A stretch of 64,000 nucleotides of DNA. Origin: Dipteris shenzhenensis. Taxonomy: Eukaryota > Polypodiophyta > Polypodiopsida > Gleicheniales. The translations under genes were made by a program, and so were the position numbers. This document shows positions 24,501 to 36,500 of this stretch, one piece after another. Numbering within the stretch: position 1 is the stretch's first letter; each line of letters opens with the position of its first letter. The notes under the pieces were generated by a model. The model was not told the origin of the DNA. It worked only from the letters and a program-made list of their open reading frames with translations, and made no database searches. The stretch lies in assembly GCA_047967505.1 (NCBI GenBank), contig CM106541.1; one strand, given 5' to 3'.

Positions 24501-27500
24501 CACAAGACAATAAATGCTGCTCAGAAGCAGATAGAGACCTTTGATGGCTAATCTGTACCAAATACTGCTTGTATGATTCTGCCCTCTGGATATGCTATCT
24601 GGTTTCTACCATGTACCATCTTCCATATTCCTTAATGACATTTTGAGTACGATGTACAAAAGAGTTCCAAGCAAAGTCCAGATCCTCTTAAGCATGGGAT
24701 AACAATGGCCTGCAAGCCAGTCTGATCATTTGCTGGAATTTTTCATGAGAAAGATATAATTGATTGACCTGTAAATGTCTGACTGGAGAGAGCTGCAAGT
24801 CATCCAGAGGCATTCCAAATGAAAGGGTGAGCCAAAGTGGAGTGTGATCATATAATTGTTGAGAATAATCAGTCCACATGTGACATGTATATTCATCATA
24901 TTGCTGAGCATGAATAAGATAACATCTATCAAACCTGGCCCAATATTCTGTAAAAGCATTATGATAATATGTAAATCCCATAACTGAAGGGTGAGTTGCT
25001 GTCCATAAATCTGCAAATTGAAGCGATGAAGTCATATGTTCCCATTGCTGGATTTCAGAGGGCAGCATATGGGATTTGTGCGTGGTATTGTCCTTCCAGT
25101 GAGGAGAATTATTGAAGTCACCACAAAGTAGAGCATTTGAGGACCAAGGATATTGCTTTATGGAGTCCCACATTTGAGCTCTAGAAGCTGAATTTTGAGA
25201 GGCATACAAGGAGCCTATTTCAAAAATCTCTCCATTGATCATACATTGGATAATCATCCATCGACCACCAAGATCATTATATGCTATCCAGTGTTGCAGA
25301 TCATGTCTGGCTAAAATGCACAGCCTAGAGAATTGTTCAGATCCTGCATAAAATATATCATATCTTGAAAAGAACCCATGCTGGCCAGCAAAAGAATGCT
25401 GATTATGCTCTTGCAGACACACAACATCTGGATGAGTTTTATTTATATAATGCCATAGGAGCCTCCATTTATTCTGGTTGCAGAGGCCCTGTATATTATA
25501 AGAAATACATTTAAGAGAAGCACGCATGAGAATATGTACAAGAGATGAACAGTCCTCAAAAAGAAAGGGAGGCATCAAGCCTCTGCCATTGCCACAGGGT
25601 CTTGCTGACCCTCAACATCCAATTCCCTAACTAAATCATCTTCTTCACAAAGTGGAAGACCCTTCTTGACTGCATTAACCCATGCCTTTGAGATGGGGTT
25701 GCCCGAAGAGGTAGAAGGTTGTCCTGGAGAAGGAGCAGAAGCATCCCAATTACGAGATTGGAGAGGTCTTTGTTTGAGAGGCACCGTCTTCTTTGCAGTC
25801 TGCCAACTCTCGTGAGAAGATGAATTATTTTCCACTAACTTACTTTTTCCTTTATCCTTATTTTGAGCTGAATTGGCTTGGCTCCCTGTATGAACTGAAG
25901 GCTTTACTCCTTTAGCTTCAATCTTTTCCACATATGTCTTCTGGCCTCCTTTATTAGATGGCAGAGGAATGGCTGCTGGAGGAGGGGGATGAAGGATAGA
26001 GGGACACTCCGAAGCTAGGTGCCCAAACTTGCGACAAGAGAAACAAGCTCCAGCAAAAATGCCCCATTTTAAAGTGAAATATTTCTTTCCCAAATTAACA
26101 CCCTCAATCTCAACTGCAATAGCAAAGGGGGTTGGTCGATCAGTATCCCATAAGATGCAAAAACGATTTTTATTACCTGTGGGACGAGGGGGACAAATCA
26201 CTTGTCCCAATGTCATGGCTAAGCCTAGAAGCTCTGTTCTCATGTAATCTGGAAAATCAACCACTTCAACCCATACAGGGCAATGATGCTTGATGAGATT
26301 CTGATAGTCCTTATTAGGGGACCAGGGCATGATGTGCACCATTTGACGACCAAAAAATAAAGGGGACATTTCCAACATCTTTTGTTTTGTCAAGGCATCC
26401 AAAAGATGAACTTCATAAAATCCTCGGGAGGCAAAATAGACTCCTTCTACATAGCATCCACCTAGGAGAGAATTCACCCATTGTCCCACATCATTAGCCG
26501 AGGGTATTTTGCTTGGGCCGAGGGTATTTTGCCTGGGAAAAAGATGATAGCTGCAGTTTGAGAGAGCTTCTTCAAAGGATGCACAAGAGAAGGCAACTTC
26601 ATCTTGTTAGTGAGTTCCGGAGCAGGTAGAATCCATTCTCTTCTACTTTGTTGAAAATCATCATTCAACATGTCAAACACATAGGAAGCATCTTCAGATG
26701 AAGGAGCTATGGGGGGCGAAGTTTCCCTTGATTGTCTTTTAGGTTCAGGAGAGAGTGCTCTCTTGACATAATACTTGCTTGTTTCTGCCATGGAGGCTAA
26801 GGGATTCAGCAGGTACCAAACGGAGAGAGGCAGACGGGGCACGACGAGGACTGACAGGCTGTACGGACTTATGGACTGACAGGCTGTATGGACGTACGGA
26901 GAAGCTGACAGGTTGTACGGAAGGATTGACAAGTTGTACGGGACTGACAGGCTGTACGGAACGAAAGACAGGCTGTACAGAAAAAGTGACGGGTGTACGG
27001 GAAGACTGACGGTGACGGTTGCACGGAAGATCTGACGGGCTGTACGGACGCAGGGAAGGTAGTCTGCAGGAAAGCTACGGCTATGCAGGCATGTATGAAG
27101 CTCAGTTCAAAGACGCGAAGAGGTAAGCCAGATGGGTGTATGGGAAGATCTGACGTGCCGTACGGGAGTTCCCGTACGACGGCCGTACAGATGTACGGAC
27201 GGGGAGACAGGTGCCACGCGATCCACACACACTTTTTTTTTGTGAAACCAGTAACTATATTATTAACATGAAATCAATGTACATGACATTAGACTCCAAA
27301 AGAGAGCCTAATGGAAGAACTCAAAAACAGTCAGAAAACACTTCAAGGCTAGTAGCATCCAAGTCCCTCGCAGCATAACTGTCATATAAAGATTGCTTGA
27401 GGGACATTCTGAAGAAAGCATATGACTGAGGAAACTGTTGTCCCATCCTAGAATGCGATCTCTGTGTCCAAATAGTCCATAGAACCCAAAAACGAGCCCA

Positions 27501-30500
27501 GTGAAAGAAAAGGAGGAATGGAGACATCTGAGATGAGAAGCATCCAAACATCCAGAAGAGTTTCCCGAATCTGATAGAGGGAAACCGAAGCCGCAGCAAA
27601 CGAGAGACATGAGTGATCAATATCTGAGAGTGCGGGCAAGACCATAACAAATGGGGAACTGTCTCTCGGTGATGAGAGCAACGGGGGCAGGAAGGGGAAG
27701 CAATGCGACGTGCTGCCAATTTCACCCCAACGGAAAAAGCTCCCACTATACATCTCCAAAAGAAAAGCCTCTGTTTCAATGGCAATTTAGCTTTCCAAAT
27801 TTTCTTGAGTTGTAATTGCCACCAAGATAAAGGCCTATCCAAATTCCAAAGAGTGTTGGCATGCTTATCAATCCATGGCGGTGGAAGAAGAAATCTGTAA
27901 ACCATCAAGGAGGCCAGATTATGCATTGAAAGTGAACAGGTAGCTGGAGATAAGGAAGTCAGATTCCAGTCCAGTAATCTGTCCTGTACAAACAGTGGAG
28001 GAACAGGAACAAATGGCTGCAACATAGTTGTTAAGTATTCTCCAAATGGGCCTATGATGCAGACCCAAGGGGAATGTCCTGCAAGCTTGTGGAAATGAAA
28101 GCACATAACCGTGTTGATCCACAACATCTCCGACAAATCTTATGCCCAATTTCATAAGATTATATGCTTTAATAGGAGCCTGTAAAGCAAGAGGCGATTC
28201 AAACACCTTGCTCCAATGGATGCTTTCCAAGCGAAGAGAATTACCATGATGGGAAGAAGCACCTGACCATTTAGCATAAGAGAGAATTCTCTTCCAATCA
28301 TGAATAAAAGCAGTAGAAACAGGACAACCAGGAATTTTCCCCTGAAATGTGGTCATGACTGCTTCCCAGTGATCTGTAATCCAATTCCCATATGCATGGG
28401 ACGTCATGTTTCCACACATAGCTGCTAGCATAATAGCCCATGGCTGTTTTTGCTGTAAAAAATCAGCAATCATAGTGCTCTTTCTTGCCAACATATGAAA
28501 CTGAAGATTGAGAATATTCAGTCCCCCATGAGTCTTAGGAGAACAAACAGATTGCATGGGAAGTAGTCGCAAAGCCTTTTTGTGAGATTTGCTTTTCCAA
28601 AATATCTCCATAGCCTGGGACATATAGGAAGCCAAATGCTTAAAAGACCAGGGAAGAAGAGGCAGATAAAATTGCACATATGCCATAATGTCCGAAGTCG
28701 AACATGTAGAGGCCAAGTGGACAAATGCCAGTATTCCAGCTTCTTGTTTATCTTTTGAAGCACCCATTTGAGCTGTTGTTGAGGGGTGATATTCCAACCA
28801 ATGGGATACCCTAAATGCCTCACAATAGTATGGGAAGAGATAATGTGGCCTGGCCAGAGAAGTGCATGCCAATCAGCTTCTTTCAATGCTAGAAGATTTG
28901 ATTTCTGAAAGTTAATATGCAGTCTAGCAGCTATGCCAAAATCGTTCAGATTATGCATCAAATGAGAGAGATCATTTTGAGAATTCCTGGGCATGAAATA
29001 TGAATCATCAGCATATGCCTGCGCAAGAAACGGCTATGCCCCTGGAATTTGCAAGCCATGAAGCTGTCCTGTATCTGCAAGATGGTCCATATGCAACAAT
29101 AACGGATGAGTAGCAATGGCATACAGTAGCGAACTAAGAGGGCAACCCTGTCTCACTGAGCGGGTCATAGTCCATGTTCTTGACAACCCACCACCAAGCA
29201 AACACTGCGCAGTGGCATGCGAATAGAGCTAGTAAATAATATGGACCAGCCGAGGGCCAAATCCCAATTTATGCATAGTCTGAGAAATAAAATCCCAATG
29301 GACAGTATCAAATGCTTTCGCAATGTCCACTTGCAGAATGAGAACATCTTGTTCAGAATATTTGGCATACTCAATTGCAAGCAAAGCATTGGAGATATTG
29401 TCAGTAATCTGTCTTCTGGGAACTAAACCATACTGCCTGGGATGAAGTCCTGCTTGCAAGATAAATCGAATCCCGAGGACAATCATTTGGGCAATGAGTT
29501 TGTAAATGACTAGCATAAGAGATATGGGCCGCCAATCAGCCATTGTCTCACACAACCTTTTTTTGGGGATCAATTTGACAAGGCCATGTTTCCAAGAAGG
29601 AGGAAGAGATTGTTCTGCCCAAGCATGATTGATCATAAGAAGCAGAGTGTTCTTGAGATCACCCCAAAATGCACGGAAAAATTCAACAGTCAATCCATCC
29701 CAACCAGGAGAGCTGCCTTTACGTAAATGACTCAAAGCATCATCCAGTTCATTAAGCATAAAGGGCTGCTCCAATTCATGAGCCTGTTCCGGAGACAATA
29801 TAGGCTGAACATGCATAAGAAATTGAGACCTAGCTACATTCACTTGCATTGAATGATCAGGCTGAGGAGAAAAGAGATGCTGGAAATGACTAGAGCATTG
29901 CAATTCCAATTCTGATTTGGAGGTAGTCCAGGTGCCATCATCTTTCTTGATCTTGCAAATATCCTCCTTTTGCCTATCCGCATGCAGGCTTTTGAAGAAG
30001 GCTTTGGAGGAGCAGCCCTTATCCAAAAGGGGTTTCATGCGAGCTCACATTTTCCACTTCTTTAATTTGCGAAGATCATTTTGATGGATGATATGAACCG
30101 CATAAGCACAAGAATCCTGTTCAGAGGAGGTGAGCTGCCTATAAGAGCTGATTACATCCATTTGTTGCTTGTGAGATTGAGCCAATTTCAGCTTAAGCCT
30201 GAGGTCTCCCATGTAACTCCGTCCATAATCTTGAATAACAGCCTGCAAACGAGGCAAGACTGATCCAAGCGAAATCCATGTCCTCCTGAGCATGTAAGAG
30301 GAGGGGGCCGACAGCCACTCTCACCATGTTTTGAAATTGTTGATGAAGCAAATAAGCACTATTAACATGGAGTAGGCGACGACCAAAAAAAGGCATATCA
30401 TCTGTCAAACGTGCTATAGATAATGTCAAGCATACTGGAAAGTGATCAGATAGCAGAAGGGAATGATCAACCCATAGTGCACATGTGAAGCTAGCATACT

Positions 30501-33500
30501 GCTGAGCATGCAACAAATACCATCTGTCAAGTCGAGCCCAGTAATGAGTAAAGGCATTGTGACGGTATGTATAGCCCATATCTCTATCCCTTGTTGAGAG
30601 CCATAAATCTTCTGCATGCAAGAAAGAAAGCATATCCTCCCAATGTCGAAGCTCAGTGGGGATCATGTGAGAACGATGAGTGGTGTTGTCTTGAATGGCA
30701 GGCAAGTTATTAAAGTCTCCACACAAAAAGGCATTAGACAGCCATGGATATTGTTTGAGGGAGGCCCACATTCGAGCTCTTGTCGCAGAAGTTTGAGAGG
30801 CATAGACAGATGCTATTTCATAAAGATCAGCATGATAGGTGCATCTGATCACCATCCAGCGACCCTAGGGGTCATTGTAAGCAACCGTGGACTGCATATC
30901 ATGTTTCACCAGCATGCATACCCCCGAAAAGTGCATTGTACCAACATAAAATATGTCATAACCAGCGAAGTGGCCTTGCTGGCCAGCCAAGAAGTGTTGG
31001 TTGTGTTCCTGCAAAGAAATTACATTGGGATGCATTCTATGTACATAGTGCCAAAAAAGTCTCCACTTATTGACATTACAAAGACCTTGAACATTGAATG
31101 TAATACAAGTGATTAAAGTAGACATAGAAGATATGTACAGCCGAACCAAAAAGCATAGTAAAAGTAGAAGTTGTCAAGCCTCAGCCATGACGTCAAGGTC
31201 CACCTGGCCTCCTGGATCATTAGCTCTATAATCCTCATCATTGTCACATACAGGGATGCCCTTCTTGAGCACATCAACCCACAGTTGAGAGGTGAGGCTA
31301 TCAGCAAGGGTAGAGGCCTGACCAGGGGTGGAAGTAGGCATCCCAATGGCAAGATTGTAACGGTCGTGGCTTGAGCGCAAATACCTTTTTGGGTTGCTGC
31401 CAGGCACCTTGGGGAGAGGCAGGAGATTCTGAAAATTTGCCCTTTCCCTTATCCTTTTGCTTGGCTGAAACCTGAACTAGATTTTCTTTGGGAGGGACAG
31501 ATTTAGATGCCACATCACCCAATTTGCTAGGCATAGCCTTAGGCCCTGGACCATAAGTTGGAGGGGAAGTATTTTCTGGAGCAATAGCTGTAGGTGGGAG
31601 CTGATGTAGGTTTGCAGGGCACTGTGAGGCTAGGTGGCCAAACTTATGACATGTGAAGCAAGCACCTGCAAATACTCCCCATTTCAAATCAAAATATTTT
31701 TCGCCCAAGGGAACATCCTCCACCTCTACCGCAATGGAAGGAGGGGTTGGGTGATCTGTATCCCAAAGAACACAAAACCGATTTCAATTACCCGAAGGAC
31801 GGGGTGGGCATACAACTTGCCCCAAAGTAGCTGCCAGACTTGGTAACTCAACCCTCATATAATCCGGAAAATCCACTACCTCAACCCATACAGGGCAGTG
31901 ATGTCGAATGAGACCATAATAATCCTTATTTGGCGACCATGGCATGACATGCACCATTTGTCTGCCATAGAATAGAGGGGACATCTCCAATATCTGCTGA
32001 CGATATGAGGCATCCAAAAAGTGCACTTCATAAAAACCTCGAAAGGCAAAGTATACTCCTTCAACAAAGCAACCTCCCAACAAAGCCTGAACCCACTGAG
32101 CTACATCATTTGCTGAAGGTAGCTTCCCTGGGAAGAAAATGATAACTGCTTGCTGAGAAAACTTTTGGAGAGGAGCGACCAAGGAGGGCAGCTTCAGCTT
32201 ATACTTAAGAGCCGGGGGAGGTTTGGCCCACTCCTTCCGGCTGTGATGAAATTCATCCTTGAGCATGTCGAAAACATAGTGAGCATCTACAGATGCTGAG
32301 GTAGAAAAGTCGACTTGCTGTCTTTTGGAGTCCCGGGACAAGTCCTTCCGGGAATAACTTTTGATATGATCCTCCATAGAGGTAAGCAGGGCAGAATTGA
32401 TAAAATGGCAGAAAAAACAGAACTGTACGGCAGGGTTTGTACAGGGCAAACAACGCAGAAAAAGTGCAGGGCAAACAGTACGGATAAGACGGGCTTGTAC
32501 GGACTGTACGGGTATACTGGGCTGTACGGACTGCACAGGATGCTGACAGGGCACGCAGGGACTGTACGGAGGGAAAGGAACTGAACAGAAATGCTGACGG
32601 GGCACGAAGGGACTAAACTGTACGGAAAAACCAGGGGTGTACGAACGTACGGAGGGAACTTCAGAAGGGGAACAGCAATGGCGAGGTAAATAGCAGCAGG
32701 GTTGCTCGGGGCTGCGCAGGGATGGGTCGAGCCTGTTCGTATGACCGTACGGCAAGCGTACGACGTCCGTACAGGTGTACGGACGGGAGGGGTAACTGTA
32801 CGGGAACCTGTCTCTGTCTCGACCTCCTCTCTCTCACGCTCTCGAGCACCTCCTCTCTCTCTCACCACGAGTTATCACAACCCTAAATGCACACATGCAC
32901 CTTAGAGCAAGCCCTTGATCACATTTATCCCAACACCTATACCCACCGTTACAACTATCGAGCATAGAAAAAGAGATGAGGAACACATTGTTTCTATCTC
33001 TGGGAATGATATGATCTTTCCAAGCACACAAAACCAAGAGCATACAGAATGACAACCAAGTATTTCCATAAGGTCGAAATAGCAATAGTATCTCCATAAA
33101 ACAGCCCTATGCTTGGTCACATTCTTCTACTGGTGACTAGGGCCTATTTGATTCATCAGGGACCAACCATATTTTAAGCTTCATTTTCAGGAAAAACTAA
33201 GGTAAAATTAGGCAACCAAAATAGAGGATCATGCATGATCACATGCAGTTGAACTAAAAAGACACAAAAACATATTTATAGCTTTCTTCTTAGAAAAAGT
33301 AAGGCAGATTCGGGTAGATAATACACAAGGCAACATTGAATGACAGTCACTTCAAACCTGGATAAGCCAATGATCATCACCAACGATTATCCCTTTGATT
33401 GAGCATCTTTCGTTCACTTGTAGCTCACGGAGTGGATTGACCTCACATACTGTTTTCTCGTCTCCGTCATCAGCTGCATCCAGCCACTTTACATGCATTC

Positions 33501-36500
33501 ATCTTGTCAGCCCTTAGCAAAGCAAATTAATCCTTGAAGTCAATCAATACAATTATCATTCTGTGCACCTTAAATAGCGACTCAAATAGGAGCATAAAAT
33601 CATTCAAGTAGAGCATTTAATTTACTCAGAGAACTTAGTTCTAAAAATCAATGTCACCTATGTATAGATATCACGGTCCCCTGTGTATAGAAATCCCTTA
33701 AAAAATGACAAGCATCAGATCTAAGTAGAGGTCCTATATTTGTAGCAGACAGAAGATTTCTCAAGAAACTCTTTTAAAAATGTGAAAATATCAGAACATA
33801 TTGAGGAGAAACTTAGGTTGGGAGAAAAAGATTAAAAAGGTCAGATTGTATCAGGTAAATGAAAGTGGGGGTCAATGTTGCAAGGAGTGAGAAGCAGTAG
33901 GTGAAAAATAAGCTACACGTGAGGGAACAAAGCTATAAACAAACAAAGCAGCGTGAAGCAAGGGCCCTGGAGTTGAGATCAAAGTTTCCTGGATGAGGTC
34001 ACAAAAGCAATGAACAAAGGGCTTTGAGCATTTCTAAATTGATAGAATCCTTTATGCGTAAAATTCTGCATAATCTGGAAAAAATTATAAGATCAAAGCA
34101 AAATCTTCATGAAACTACCAAATCTGTTTACTAAATGTCCGTGTATTCATGTCAGTGCATAACAAACATATGGAGATTTACCTCAAGGCTCCAAAATCTG
34201 ACACAACCATCTGCTCCTGCACTGAGCATTTCATTTTGTTTCTTATCCAATTGAAGCACCTCTATCATTCCATCATGGCAAGGAATCCCTCCTGGTCTTT
34301 TGAGCTGACATTTTATAAGTCCACCATCCCAAACAATAATGGTACCTGCCTCTGTCCCAGAAAGGACCTGTACATGTAAAATCACAAGTGACAATGCGTA
34401 AATATATCATCTGGGTGGATCTCTATGCATCCTACTATACGAAGAAGAATAGCAGAAATTCTAATTGATTTTATTAATAGCATTCTCTACAATATCTTAT
34501 TTCCTGTAGTGACTCAACTCACTTTTCCATCAGCAAGCTCCATATATGCTGAAATGTCACTTAGAGGAACCTGTCCAAATTTTGCAATAAGGCCCTGAAA
34601 ATAAAACCACCACTCCATTTTTTCAGGCCAAGTCAAATGCTCTTTGCTATGAAAGATCACACGCTTATAGTTCAACGTGACTGAAACATGAACATGAAAT
34701 ATTTTATGTACATAATTCTAATCTAACCCCCCTATGCTTTAGGCCAGGTCAAACGCTCTTTGCACGAAAGATCACACGCTTATAGTTCAACGTGACTCAA
34801 ACATGAACCAGATTTGAATATGTTTTATGAACATAATTCTAATCTAACCCCCCTATATTGATATTGGGGACCCTCATAGTGGTGTGCCTAGTCTCAATGA
34901 ACCCACCTGACCCCACGTCCCTTGTAGTCCTCCATAGGAGCGTTGGTAGATAAAAGTGGTAACCAATATGTTAGTCTATGTACTACATGAAAAGGTGGAA
35001 TTTTTCCATGAAACAAACTTCTATTAAGTATGAACAAAACCCGCAAGAGCAAGCTCAAGGCGGAAATACATCATGCAGACAAACAAGCCAATCAAAATTT
35101 CTCAAAATGAACTAGAAAAAATCCAAGGTTGAGGCTAAAAGGGCCACCTCAACCCTGCTGTGGTCTCCGAAGAAAAGGGGAAGCCACTCCATTCTGTAAG
35201 GAAAGTAGCCCTCCTAGCAGAAGCCTCCTGGGAGGACCCTTGCATGCTCACCCTCACACAAATGGCCATAAGTGCATGTATAGTATTTGACCAAATACTG
35301 GCCATAGAGTGAGACGGTGGAATTGATATCCATCCAAGGCCTCGGCCCTCTATGCATCGAGCTCTCTAATGTGCCATGCTAATATACTCTCCAATATCTC
35401 CCAAGAAGAATCCAATATCTCATTAAAGACCGATAGCCAAGCTACTGAGCTGCAGGTCATAAAGCAGGGGAAGGGAAAAAATGTGCTCAAAATCCTAGCA
35501 ATCCCCTTCCACTTTTTGCAAATCAGTAGAAATCTGAAAACTCTCCCAATGAGGAGCTCTCGAGGACCTCCAACCTTTTGAACTAATATGAAATCTCCTG
35601 GCATTACTGAATGTGTAATGAAAGAAGAGGGGGGCTCTTTTTTGGGATCCCACTGCAATATCTTTACAGAGACTCCTCCATAGAGCCAAATCCTCTGTGA
35701 GCCAAAAGAGATAAGAAATGGGTCTGGGTCTAGGTACACTCCACATAACCAACCTATGATCCTAACGGGCTGAAAAAGAATTCCCACTGGAATATCATGT
35801 GTAGATCTAGATAGCCTGCCCCCTGACTGAACCCTGACTGAACCCTGACTGAACATTGAAGACTAAGGCATCCTCGTTGGTCGTTGTAGTGCTATGACCT
35901 GAATTGGAAATTGTCCCCGTGAAAGCCCCCAGCCAAGGAGGGCAAGAAATAGGCCTGTCATTTGTATCAATCAAATCCACAGGTATTGCTGCATCAATTT
36001 GCTGAATTCTCCCTACAATTCCTCTTAGGTCACTTACTAATTGTAGTTTATGATCCTTTGGAGTTTTCTAAAAGCTTTCCAAGATCCCATAGAAGAAGCA
36101 AGGCCTCTCTCCCATCTAGACCACTACATATAATCAGAAGTGCCAAGTGGTCTGCCATGCTCATCAAGTATGCTATCACTTAGATGTGACACAAACCTTG
36201 GCCTTTCAATCACTCTTAGTGATCTAGTAAGATATTATACACACCTTCATGGCTCCTCACATGCTGCCCACAGCCAAAAGAGATGGGCTTTCATGGCACT
36301 TTCACTCTCCAAATTGATTACAATAGCCTCATTTCTTTATGTATAATTTTGTATAAGGTTTTCATAGGATTTCATGTTATTTGGTCATACTTCCTCATTT
36401 CTAGATCTCACACAGAATATCCTACCTTCTGAATTGTAATCTACATCTAGAAATCTTTTATTGCTTTCTTAGTCAAAGGTGTTTTGAAATCATCCACCAC

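Larger units (their letters stand above)
21614..27225 (-). mobile_element. LINE-D1, near full-length L1-like retrotransposon
   Basis: About 5.6 kb on the minus strand. In order: a 5' region rich in TGTACGG motifs (27215-26800), ORF1 (26791-25575), ORF2 with endonuclease, RT and C-terminal zinc domain (25575-21724), a short 3' UTR, and a poly(A) of 11 (T run at 21614-21624). Its 3' flank is a (CA)n run (about 21594-21613) and its 5' flank ends ATCCACACACAC, so insertion into a CA-rich target is likely. It lies sense to CFAP44, inside the 32.8-kb intron. Confidence 0.85.
27233..32880 (-). mobile_element. LINE-D2, near full-length L1-like retrotransposon
   Basis: About 5.6 kb on the minus strand, same layout as LINE-D1 and joined to its 5' end. 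A poly(A) of about 9 lies at 27233-27241 next to a CACACACA flank. D1 and D2 differ throughout their proteins, so they are independent insertions of one family, not a recent duplication. The 5' boundary near 32870-32890 is approximate. Sense to CFAP44. Confidence 0.85.

Noticed and set aside
30616-31116. A 166-codon plus-strand ORF
   Set aside because: It is antisense to the LINE-D2 endonuclease frame, which has clear motifs on the minus strand.
21614-32880. LINE-D1 plus LINE-D2 as one recent segmental duplication
   Set aside because: Their ORF proteins differ at many positions throughout, their 5' motif arrays are arranged differently and their disabling mutations are unrelated.
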